NCBI GenBank assembly: GCA_002396645.1
Contig: DGYI01000072.1
Coordinates: 16,842-40,748 of the forward strand
Direction: 5' to 3'
Source of the DNA: Firmicutes bacterium UBA5010
Lineage (GTDB): Bacteria; Bacillota; Clostridia; Tissierellales; Sedimentibacteraceae
Length of the DNA stretch: 23,907 nucleotides
Shown here: positions 14,550 to 22,094 of the stretch, piece by piece
Position numbering within the stretch: position 1 is the first letter of the stretch
How the letters are laid out: every line of letters begins with the position of its first letter
Made by a program: the position numbers and the translations under genes
Notes under the pieces: model-generated
The model's input: the letters and a program-made list of their open reading frames with translations, nothing else
Databases searched by the model: none
What the model was told of the DNA's origin: nothing

Positions 14550-15578
14550 ATGTTTAACAAGCAGAAGAAAAGAAAAAAGAAATATGGAAATTCTAAATTG
14601 CATTTCATTGTATTTCTGACGTCGGAAAAACCAATAAATCTTTCAATATCAAAATGGTTTATATATTCCGGTATCAGTGTATTATTCTTAGCTGTTTCAG
14701 TTGTTTCAGTATTTGCCTATAATACATATACATCAAATGCAAAATTAAATAATAACTTATGCAGTTTAGAAAAAGAACTCCAAGAATTACAGGTTGACAA
14801 CCTTAAGCTCGGAGTTGAAAATACAAATTTAAAAGATTCTTTAGATGAAAAAACCGTTAAGGTTTCGGATGCTTTGAATGAACTTGAGAATTTGCAGGGC
14901 TCAATCAAAGAGATAAAGGAAATAGTCGGGCTGCCTGTAGATGAAGATGAAGATGCAAAAGATTCTGCTGAAGCTTCAGACAATAGAGCGGTACCTGCTG
15001 TTCAGACACCTGCTTTAGCCGCAGTAAGCAGAAGTCTGACATCACTAAGAGATTATAGCGTTAAATCATTGAATCAATCATCAGAAGAAGTAGATGAAGA
15101 TTTTGAGAGTATTGAAAAGTTAATAGAAGATACAAGAGAAGAGTTGCAAGAGCTTTTAATCAGTGCTGAGGACAGAAAACAATATTTAGAAGACACACCG
15201 ACTTTTTTCCCTGCCCAAGGTAAAATCAGTTCAATGTTTGGAGCGAGATGGGGTACTGTTCACAGAGGAGTAGATATATCCAATAATATCGGAACTTGGA
15301 TATATGCCGCCGGCAATGGTGTAGTAATTGAATCGAAATATGGATACAGCTATGGTAATTATGTGTTGATTGAGCATAAAAATGGATTTAAAACAAGGTA
15401 TGCTCATATGTCAAAAAGATTGGTTAAGGTCGGAGATGAAGTTAAACAAGGTGAGTTAATAGGACTGATGGGAAATACAGGGACAAGCTACGGCTCACAC
15501 CTTCACTATGAAATGTACTATTATGATAAATTAATTGATCCGCTTAAAGTAGAGAACTATCTAAAATATAAAGAGTGA
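14550..15578 (+). CDS. Membrane-anchored M23 family peptidoglycan peptidase
   Basis: The 342-residue protein has a very basic N-terminus (KKRKKKYG), one membrane helix at ~36-57, a coiled coil at ~65-125 and a second charged helical stretch at ~178-212. A LytM/M23 domain occupies ~218-335. Zinc ligands H238 and D242 (HRGVD) and H319 (HLH) are present with catalytic H286 and H317, so it should be an active endopeptidase on peptide cross-bridges outside the membrane. The layout matches sporulation/division peptidases of Firmicutes. The frame could open at GTG 14541, but that lies within the AGGGTGGA ribosome binding site, so ATG 14550 was chosen. A bactofilin gene follows after 15 bp. Confidence 0.9.
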   Translation: MFNKQKKRKKKYGNSKLHFIVFLTSEKPINLSISKWFIYSGISVLFLAVSVVSVFAYNTYTSNAKLNNNLCSLEKELQELQVDNLKLGVENTNLKDSLDEKTVKVSDALNELENLQGSIKEIKEIVGLPVDEDEDAKDSAEASDNRAVPAVQTPALAAVSRSLTSLRDYSVKSLNQSSEEVDEDFESIEKLIEDTREELQELLISAEDRKQYLEDTPTFFPAQGKISSMFGARWGTVHRGVDISNNIGTWIYAAGNGVVIESKYGYSYGNYVLIEHKNGFKTRYAHMSKRLVKVGDEVKQGELIGLMGNTGTSYGSHLHYEMYYYDKLIDPLKVENYLKYKE

Positions 15579-15593
15579 TTTTATGGAGGGAAA

Positions 15594-16058
15594 ATGTTCG
15601 CGAATAATAAGAAATCTTCTATATCAACTATAAAGTTTAATGAAGAGAAATTAGACACAATAGTGTCCTCTAATATTACAATAGAGGGAAAATTCAAATC
15701 AACAGGCAATATCAGACTGGACTGTACAATAATAGGAGACGTAGACTCAGAAAGTCTTTATATCGGTCAAAATTCAGATATCAGAGGAACTGTGAATTGT
15801 GAAAATATAATAGTAGCAGGTAAAATATCCGGTAATGTATATTGCAGGGGAAAGATGCATATAAAGGAAAGCGGTGTGATTGACGGAGATATCGTAGTAA
15901 ATATATTGTCTATGGATGAAGGTGCTGTATTTACAGGCAACTGCTCAAGAAAAAATCCTGAATCAAGAAAATCAGAGGATTCCGGTCTAAAAAATGCAGA
16001 AAAATCTGATGACAAAAATTCTGTAAACAAAGAACATAACAAAGAAAAGGCTAAGTAA
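15594..16058 (+). CDS. Bactofilin (polymer-forming cytoskeletal protein)
   Basis: The 154-residue protein has the bactofilin core of short beta-helix rungs at about 25-115: ITIEGKFKSTGNIRLDCTII, DIRGTVNCENIIVAGKISGN and MHIKESGVIDGDIVV, with the usual GxI/V spacing. Flexible charged tails flank it, and the C-terminal one is rich in Lys, Ser and Glu. Bactofilins polymerise without nucleotide and often scaffold cell-wall enzymes at the membrane. Linkage to an M23 peptidase gene is widely conserved, which supports a joint role in local wall remodelling. GGAGGG lies 5 bp before the ATG. Confidence 0.92.
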   Translation: MFANNKKSSISTIKFNEEKLDTIVSSNITIEGKFKSTGNIRLDCTIIGDVDSESLYIGQNSDIRGTVNCENIIVAGKISGNVYCRGKMHIKESGVIDGDIVVNILSMDEGAVFTGNCSRKNPESRKSEDSGLKNAEKSDDKNSVNKEHNKEKAK

Positions 16059-16079
16059 GGAAAAGATTAAATAAAGTAA

Positions 16080-16128
16080 AAAATCTATCGTAAAATGTCG
16101 AAGAAATACGGTAGATTTTATTTTTTTC
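16080..16128 (+). terminator. Intrinsic terminator after the bactofilin gene
   Basis: AAAATCTATCGTA (16080-16092) pairs with TACGGTAGATTTT (16107-16119) with one G-T, followed by ATTTTTTT. Confidence 0.85.
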
Positions 16129-16159
16129 ATAGATTAATTGTAAGCCTCATTAAAAATGC

Positions 16160-16188
16160 TTGAAGTTTTGAAAACGTTATTGTAAAAT
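16160..16188 (+). promoter_or_regulatory. Promoter of the EF-G paralogue gene
   Basis: TTGAAG (16160-16165) and TAAAAT (16183-16188) are 17 bp apart, 42 bp before the start codon. Confidence 0.5.
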
Positions 16189-16230
16189 AGTAATACATGG
16201 AAGCATAAAATTATATAGGAGGAACTTTTG

Positions 16231-18300
16231 ATGAAAACTTACAGTACTGACAAAATTAGGAATGTAGCGTTACTTGGACATGGAGGTTGTGGTAAAACAA
16301 CTTTGATAGAATCACTTTTATACATGACAAAGGCAACGAACAGAATGGGTAAAGTAGAAGATGGAAATACTGTTTCAGATTACGACAAGGAAGAAAAGGA
16401 TAGACAATTTTCAATCGGAACATCAGTTATACCTATAGAGTATTATGACACAAAAATTAACTTCTTGGATACTCCAGGTTATTTTGATTTTGTAGGAGAG
16501 GTATTCAGTGCTCTTCAAGTTTGTAACGGTGCCCTTATAGTTGTGGATGCAACTTCGGGAGTTCAAGTTGGAACGGAAAAATCTTGGAAATATTGTGAAG
16601 ACAGAAAAATTCCAAGAGTTATTTTATTAGACAAGCTTGATAAGGAAGACGTAAGTTATGATAAATTACTGGAAGAATTAAGAGAAAAATTCGGAAAAAA
16701 AGTAGTTCCGTTTGCAGTTCCGATTGGAGAACAAACAAGCTTTTGCGGATATGTAGATGTAATATCAAGCGAAGGATATATTTTCAATGGCAAGGAATGT
16801 GTAATCGGTGAAGTTCCAAAGTATGCAGTAGAAAAAGCTTCAGAATTAAAAGAAATGCTTATGGAGTCTGTCGCTGAAACAGACGAAGAAATGATGGAGA
16901 AATTCTTCGCAGGAGAAAGTTTCACGGATGAAGAAATCCATACAGGTTTAAGAAAAGCAGTAATGAACGGAGATATAGTTCCGATTATAGTAACTTCAGC
17001 TCAAAAAACAATTGGAGTAAGAGAAGTAATTAAAATGATTATAGAGTATCTTCCAAGTTCCGAGGATTTAGTTCAATCTGTCGGAAAGGACGATGACGGC
17101 AAGGAAATCGTAAGAAAAATAAACGTATCACAGCCATTATCAGCGTTTGTATTTAAAACGATTGTTGACCCATTTGTAGGTAAAATAAACGTATTCAAGG
17201 TTTTGTCCGGAACACTTAAAAAGGATATGGAAATATACAATTCAAGAACAAGACAATCCGAAAAGGTCGGCGGTATATTCTACTTAAGAGGCAGGGAGCA
17301 GCTGGAAACTTCAGAAATATCAGCAGGTGATATAGGAGCCGCATCCAAACTTCAGCATTTTAAAACCGGTGATACTATTTCCATTAAGAGTGACCCGATT
17401 GAATATCCGCAAATTGACACTCCTAAACCATCTTTATTCATGGCAGTTAATGTTAAATCAAAAGAAATGGAAGAAAAAGTAGGATTAGGATTAAACAGAT
17501 TGGCAGAAGAGGACACAACATTTAGCTTTGAAAGAAATGTTGAAACTAAAGAATTAGTTATCGGCGGTCAGGGCAATATGCATCTTGAGATAATTAAATC
17601 TAAGCTTAGAAATTTATTCAAGGTTGAGATTGATTTATCAAATCCTAAAGTTGCATATAGAGAAACAATAAAAGGCAAATCCGATGTTCAAGGAAAACAT
17701 AAAAAACAATCCGGAGGTGCCGGACAATACGGTGATGTTCGTGTAAGATTTGAGCCATCTATGCAGGAATTTGAGTTTACAGAAGAAATATTCGGAGGCT
17801 CTGTACCTCGTAACTATATACCTGCGGTTGAAAAGGGCTTGAGAGAGTGTATGGATAAAGGAGTTTTAGCAGGATGCAAAGTTGTTAATGTTAAAGCGAT
17901 TTTATACGATGGATCATACCATGATGTAGACTCAAACGAAATGGCGTTTAAAATTGCGGCTTCATTAGCATTCAAGAAAGGTATTCAAGAGGCAAAACCA
18001 ATTTTACTTGAACCTATAGTTAAGGTTGAAATAGAAATTCCTGAGGACTACATGGGAGATGTAATGGGAGACATGAACAAGAGACGCGGAAGAATACTCG
18101 GTATGGATCCAACAGATTACGGAACTCAAATAGTTCACGCAGAAGCGCCTCAGGCAGAAATGTATACCTATGCAATAGATTTAAGAAGTATGACTCAGGC
18201 AAGAGGAAGCTTTGAAATGGAATTCTTAAGATATGACGAAATGCCGATAAATCTGGCAGAAAAAGTTATACAAGAATACAAAGCAACACAAGCCGAGTAG
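16231..18300 (+). CDS. Elongation factor G-like GTPase (EF-G paralogue)
   Basis: The 689-residue protein has all EF-G domains. The G domain carries G1 GHGGCGKTT (16-24), a switch I region around EEKDRQFSIGTS, and G3 DTPG (80-83). Domain II follows, then the domain IV block with KHKKQSGGAGQYGDV and the C-terminal domain V. The G4 motif reads DKLD (134-137) instead of NKxD. Length is normal. It stands alone with its own promoter and terminator instead of in a ribosomal-protein operon, so it is most likely not the housekeeping EF-G; such paralogues are annotated EF-G2/EF-G-like and their role is poorly known. The frame opens at TTG 16228, but AGGAGGA at 16217-16223 fits the ATG at 16231. Confidence 0.88.
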   Translation: MKTYSTDKIRNVALLGHGGCGKTTLIESLLYMTKATNRMGKVEDGNTVSDYDKEEKDRQFSIGTSVIPIEYYDTKINFLDTPGYFDFVGEVFSALQVCNGALIVVDATSGVQVGTEKSWKYCEDRKIPRVILLDKLDKEDVSYDKLLEELREKFGKKVVPFAVPIGEQTSFCGYVDVISSEGYIFNGKECVIGEVPKYAVEKASELKEMLMESVAETDEEMMEKFFAGESFTDEEIHTGLRKAVMNGDIVPIIVTSAQKTIGVREVIKMIIEYLPSSEDLVQSVGKDDDGKEIVRKINVSQPLSAFVFKTIVDPFVGKINVFKVLSGTLKKDMEIYNSRTRQSEKVGGIFYLRGREQLETSEISAGDIGAASKLQHFKTGDTISIKSDPIEYPQIDTPKPSLFMAVNVKSKEMEEKVGLGLNRLAEEDTTFSFERNVETKELVIGGQGNMHLEIIKSKLRNLFKVEIDLSNPKVAYRETIKGKSDVQGKHKKQSGGAGQYGDVRVRFEPSMQEFEFTEEIFGGSVPRNYIPAVEKGLRECMDKGVLAGCKVVNVKAILYDGSYHDVDSNEMAFKIAASLAFKKGIQEAKPILLEPIVKVEIEIPEDYMGDVMGDMNKRRGRILGMDPTDYGTQIVHAEAPQAEMYTYAIDLRSMTQARGSFEMEFLRYDEMPINLAEKVIQEYKATQAE

Positions 18301-18355
18301 TTGATGATGACCGTGTAAAAAATTTGAATTGAAAAATTAAATTAATAGTTAAACT

Positions 18356-18392
18356 ATCACCTCTTAGTTATAATAACCAAGAGGTGATTTTT
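18356..18392 (+). terminator. Intrinsic terminator after the EF-G paralogue
   Basis: ATCACCTCTT (18356-18365) pairs with AAGAGGTGAT (18379-18388). GTTA/TAAC extends the stem, and five T follow. Confidence 0.85.
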
Positions 18393-18425
18393 ATAGCACA
18401 CCCGACAAGCTCGCTATAAAAAACC

Positions 18426-18465
18426 TTGCAAATCTTAATTACATATGATATATATATATATATAT
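18426..18465 (+). promoter_or_regulatory. Putative ileS promoter containing an (AT)9 tract
   Basis: TTGCAA (18426-18431) is followed after 17 bp by TATATA (18449-18454), which lies in an uninterrupted AT-dinucleotide run at 18448-18465. The exact -10 box is therefore ambiguous. The transcript would start just before the T-box leader. Confidence 0.5.
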
Positions 18466-18474
18466 TATAAAGAC

Positions 18475-18766
18475 TTTGACGGAGACAGTAGGTATTTTCC
18501 AAAAATAAAGTGAGCCGGAGATAGTGGGAACCCGGTATGAGTAGGAAATTACTGAACATCACTCCTGAGTTTCACGCCGAAAGTAAATTCTACAAGTAGG
18601 ACGTGACGGCTTCTCACCGTAAAAAGAGGCGCATATGCTGGTATGGCGATATATGGGTGGTTTAGTATCTATAATGTTTACATAACATTTTAGTTGCAGC
18701 GAGAGTATATAACTTTCGTCCCGATGCGAAAATTTTCAAATTTTCATTTGGGGTGAAAGTTTTTTT
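18475..18766 (+). promoter_or_regulatory. Isoleucine T-box leader (specifier ATC) of ileS
   Basis: Stem I is closed by GTGAG (18510-18514) / CTCAC (18613-18617). Its specifier region is GAACATCACTCC with the Ile codon ATC at 18558-18560, and the distal AGTAGGACGTGACGGC segment is at 18595-18610. An antiterminator can form from GGG (18655-18657)/CCC (18720-18722) and GCGAGAG (18699-18705)/CTTTCGT (18713-18719). A competing terminator lies at 18712-18766. Uncharged tRNA-Ile should stabilise the antiterminator and turn ileS on. The TGG of the tRNA-end binding bulge (18658-18660) is followed by a 25-nt hairpin instead of the usual NACC. Confidence 0.85.
18712..18766 (+). terminator. T-box terminator
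   Basis: ACTTTCGTCCC (18712-18722) pairs with GGGGTGAAAGT (18750-18760) using G-T pairs; an inner GAAAATTT/AAATTTTC stem fills the loop, and the T-run covers 18761-18766. It shares CTTTCGTCCC with the antiterminator, so the two are mutually exclusive. Confidence 0.85.
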
Positions 18767-18798
18767 ATTTGCTCCAAATAATTGGAGGTGATCGGGCT

Positions 18799-18897
18799 AT
18801 GAAGGTGGCCAGTCTAATTGAAGATGATATTTCTAATATTAAAAATTTCATATTAAAAGGAGATATTATCAATGAAAGAAAAATTTATAGAAATTGA
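18799..18897 (+). CDS. Ile-rich 32-codon upstream ORF overlapping ileS
   Basis: GGAGGTGATC (18784-18793), a near-perfect complement of the 16S rRNA 3' end, lies 5 bases before this ATG. The ORF encodes 32 residues, MKVASLIEDDISNIKNFILK and twelve more, seven of them isoleucine. It ends at TGA 18895-18897, 26 bases into ileS in another frame. It may be a leader peptide that couples translation, or a remnant of a displaced gene. No family is recognised. Confidence 0.5.
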   Translation: MKVASLIEDDISNIKNFILKGDIINERKIYRN

Positions 18898-21800
18898 GCA
18901 TGAAATGCTTAAGTTTTGGGATTACAATTCCTGTTTTTCAAAACTTTGTGAAAAAAATAAAAACGGAAAGCCTTTTAGGTTTTTAGATGGGCCTATAACT
19001 GCTAATAATGCTATGGGAATTCATCATGCATGGGGACGCAGTATAAAAGATATTATTTTACGTTACAAAGCGATGAGCGGATTCTCATGCCATTATAAAA
19101 ACGGCTTTGACGCACAAGGCTTGTGGGTTGAAGTAGAAGTAGAAAAAGAATTAGGATTTAAAGATAAAAGGGACATTGAATCATATGGAATGGAGAACTT
19201 TACTCGTAAATGTGTTGAAAGAATAACGAAGTATTCAGAAGTTATTACAGAACAATCCAAGAGATTGGGGCAGTGGATGAATTGGGATAACTCATATTTT
19301 ACTCATACAGATCATAATATTACATCCATATGGCACTTTCTAAGCGTGTGTAATGATAACAATTGGATAGATAAATCATATAAACCTATGCCTTGGTGTC
19401 CAAGATGCGGAACATCATTGTCTGAGCATGAAATGACGGGATATCATAAAGATATTACACATACTGCCGTTTATGCAAGACTACCGCTAAAAGAGAAAGG
19501 TTATGACATTCTTGTATGGACTACAACACCGTGGACTTTATCTGCAAATGCTGCTTTAGCTGTAAATCCAAAACTTGAATACGCACTCGTTAAACTTGTT
19601 GATTATGAAAGGCCTTTTATACTTGCAAAGTCAGCTTTAGGTATGTTGGATAAAAATCGAGAGGTTTTACAGCTTATAAAAGGTGAAGAATTAGTAGGGC
19701 TTAGTTATGAAACTTTTTTGCCTTTTTTATCTGTACAAAAGTCTGTCAATCATAAAATTGTCAGTTGGGAAGATGTCGAGGCTGAAGAAGGAAGCGGTGT
19801 TGTTCACATAGCACCGGGCTGTGGGGCTGAGGACTTTGAGCTTGGAAAACGAGAGAAACTTCCGGAAATCTGTCCGGTAGATGAAGGCGGATGCTTTACT
19901 GATGGCTATGACCTTCTTTCGGGCAAAACTACCGCGGAAGCTGCGCCATTGATTTTTGATATGTTAAAGGAACAGGGCAAGTTGTTTAAAATTCATGAAT
20001 ATACTCATAGCTATCCTGTGTGTTGGAGATGTAAAAATGAGGTCATCTTCAGACTTGTAGGTTCATGGGTAATAAAGACTGATGAAATAAGACCGAAATT
20101 ATTAGAAGCAGCTGAAAATGTAAAATGGTCTCCTAAATATGCCGGTAAACGAATGCAAGATTGGCTAACTAATATGGGTGATTGGAATATATCGCGTAAG
20201 CGTTTTTATGGTCTTCCCTTACCTTTTTATCCTTGTGATAACTGCGGTCATCTTACTGTTATCGGCTCTAAAAAGGAATTGCGTGAACTTGGCGGAGAAA
20301 AGGCAGATTTATTACCGGAACTTCATAGACCTTGGATTGATGATATTACTATAACTTGCCCGAAATGCAAAGAAAAAGTAAATCGTGTTTCGGAAGTGGG
20401 AGATGTATGGTTGGATGCCGGAATAGCTCCGTTTTCTACTTTAGGCTATTTTTCAGACAAAGAAGAGTGGCAAAAATGGTTTCCGCTAGAGTGGGTTGTA
20501 GAAATGAATGAGCAGATTAGATTATGGTTTTATTCATTATTATTTATGAGCGTAACTTTAACCGGTAAGGCTCCTTATAATCAGGTTATGACATATAACA
20601 GTGTGGTGCAGGAAGATGGTTCAAGATTTCATAAATCAGGATATATGATTCGTTTTGATGAGGCAGCTGAACAAATGGGGGCAGATACTATCAGATACCT
20701 TTATGCCGGAGCAAATATATCATCTGATGTTCGTTTTGGGTATAATTTAGGAGATGAGGCGAGACGAAAGATATTAGGTTTTTGGAACATTTACACATTT
20801 TTTATGACTTATGCCGATATAGATAAGCCGCATATTACCAAAGAATTATCAAATAATTTAATTGATAAATGGCTGCAAAGCAGAATTCGATATTTTATAC
20901 AAGAATCAAAAACTAATTATGATTCCTATAATACGGCAGAAGTGATAAAAGAATTTGAAAGCTGTGTCGATGATGTTTCAAATTGGTATGTTCGTCTTTG
21001 CAGAAGACGTTTTTGGAATGAATCAATGGATAATGACAAGATTAATGCATATAGCACTTTATATTATGCGATAAAAGAAATATGCTTAGTTATGGCTCCG
21101 ATAATACCGTTTATGACAGAATATATTTGGCAAACTATGATAAAAGAATTTAGCACGGCAGAACTCTCCGTTCATTTGTGCGATTTTCCGAAAGCAGACA
21201 AAGCTGATGAAACTATCCTTAATGAAGTAAAGCTTATAAGAAATATTATTGCAGGCGGTATGAAGCTGAGAAATGAAAGTAAAATTAAACTTAGGCAGCC
21301 GCTGAAAACATTGTATATAGATAGCTTGTATTATGATGTTTGTGATAAATATCATGATGCAATCAAAGATGAATTAAATGTTAAAGAAATTATATACCTT
21401 AATGATTTTAAAGAGCTTAGCAGTGAAAAATTATCACTTAACTTTAAAGTTGCCGGCAGTTTTCTGAAGGGTGATGTCAATGCAGTAAAAACATTTTTTG
21501 AAGATTTAACGGATAAAGAAATGATGTATTATGTTAAAGAGTTAAATAATAATGGTAAAATTCATGTGCTGTCATATGATATATTGCCGGAAATGCTGAT
21601 AAAAAGCTATACAGATAAACATGGTATTAAGAGCTTAACAGGTGATTTATCTTTAGGCTTAGATATCGTTGTTACCGAATCTTTAAAGGCTGAGGGTGCT
21701 TATCGAGAGATATTAAGAAACTGCCAGGTTCTGCGTAAAGATGCAGGTTTTGAAGTTGCTGACAGAGTTAATTTAGCATTTGTAACAAACAGTGAATTTT

Positions 21801-21934
21801 TAAACAGTGTCTTGTCAAAGTATAAAAATAATATTGAGAAAGAAGCGTTAGCTGCTATTTGCGAAATTAAAGCACCTGTATCTAAAAAAACTATTTTTAT
21901 TGATGAAGAAGAACTCAATATTGTTATAGCTTAA
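18872..21934 (+). CDS. ileS: Isoleucyl-tRNA synthetase, IleRS2 type with altered HIGH motif (GIHH)
   Basis: The 1020-residue class I synthetase charges tRNA-Ile. The Rossmann core starts with FLDGPITANN, and where HIGH is expected it has G49-I50-H51-H52. The editing (CP1) domain carries VWTTTPWTLSANAALAVNP (~215-233) and GSGVVHIAPGCGAEDFELGK, a zinc-knuckle-like CPRC pair lies near 174-177, and the second signature reads RFHKS (585-589) instead of KMSKS. The anticodon-binding and C-terminal domains complete a length normal for IleRS2. The rearranged GxHH motif defines the mupirocin hyper-resistant IleRS2 subgroup. AAGGAG at 18857-18862 sets the start. It is regulated by the preceding T-box. 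Confidence 0.9.
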   Translation: MKEKFIEIEHEMLKFWDYNSCFSKLCEKNKNGKPFRFLDGPITANNAMGIHHAWGRSIKDIILRYKAMSGFSCHYKNGFDAQGLWVEVEVEKELGFKDKRDIESYGMENFTRKCVERITKYSEVITEQSKRLGQWMNWDNSYFTHTDHNITSIWHFLSVCNDNNWIDKSYKPMPWCPRCGTSLSEHEMTGYHKDITHTAVYARLPLKEKGYDILVWTTTPWTLSANAALAVNPKLEYALVKLVDYERPFILAKSALGMLDKNREVLQLIKGEELVGLSYETFLPFLSVQKSVNHKIVSWEDVEAEEGSGVVHIAPGCGAEDFELGKREKLPEICPVDEGGCFTDGYDLLSGKTTAEAAPLIFDMLKEQGKLFKIHEYTHSYPVCWRCKNEVIFRLVGSWVIKTDEIRPKLLEAAENVKWSPKYAGKRMQDWLTNMGDWNISRKRFYGLPLPFYPCDNCGHLTVIGSKKELRELGGEKADLLPELHRPWIDDITITCPKCKEKVNRVSEVGDVWLDAGIAPFSTLGYFSDKEEWQKWFPLEWVVEMNEQIRLWFYSLLFMSVTLTGKAPYNQVMTYNSVVQEDGSRFHKSGYMIRFDEAAEQMGADTIRYLYAGANISSDVRFGYNLGDEARRKILGFWNIYTFFMTYADIDKPHITKELSNNLIDKWLQSRIRYFIQESKTNYDSYNTAEVIKEFESCVDDVSNWYVRLCRRRFWNESMDNDKINAYSTLYYAIKEICLVMAPIIPFMTEYIWQTMIKEFSTAELSVHLCDFPKADKADETILNEVKLIRNIIAGGMKLRNESKIKLRQPLKTLYIDSLYYDVCDKYHDAIKDELNVKEIIYLNDFKELSSEKLSLNFKVAGSFLKGDVNAVKTFFEDLTDKEMMYYVKELNNNGKIHVLSYDILPEMLIKSYTDKHGIKSLTGDLSLGLDIVVTESLKAEGAYREILRNCQVLRKDAGFEVADRVNLAFVTNSEFLNSVLSKYKNNIEKEALAAICEIKAPVSKKTIFIDEEELNIVIA

Positions 21935-21969
21935 AAAATAATATATCTAAATAAATATGGATTGTTTTT

Positions 21970-22004
21970 AAATGAGGTGTGTAAGTATTTACCGCCTCAT
22001 TTTA
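21970..22004 (+). terminator. Terminator after ileS
   Basis: AAATGAGG (21970-21977) pairs with CCTCATTT (21995-22002), with further GTAA/TTAC pairing in the loop. The T-run is only four bases. Confidence 0.65.
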
Positions 22005-22012
22005 TCTTAGCG

Positions 22013-22041
22013 TTGATAAATATGTAAGATAATGGTATAAT
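22013..22041 (+). promoter_or_regulatory. Promoter of the M1 peptidase gene
   Basis: TTGATA (22013-22018) and a consensus TATAAT (22036-22041) are 17 bp apart, and TGG before the -10 box makes it an extended -10 promoter. The start codon follows at 22095 after AGGAGG. Confidence 0.7.
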
Positions 22042-22094
22042 TTAACAAAATAATATAAATAAGAAAAAGTTAATTTATAGGAGGAAAACAAAAG

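Noticed and set aside
16228..16230. TTG start of the EF-G paralogue
   Set aside because: The ATG three bases on has better spacing to AGGAGGA.
18639..18648. TGGTATGGCG as the T-box core sequence
   Set aside because: It differs from TGGNACCGCG at the CC positions and lies too far from the CGTCCC partner; the GGGTGG/GCGAGAG pairing fits the antiterminator better.
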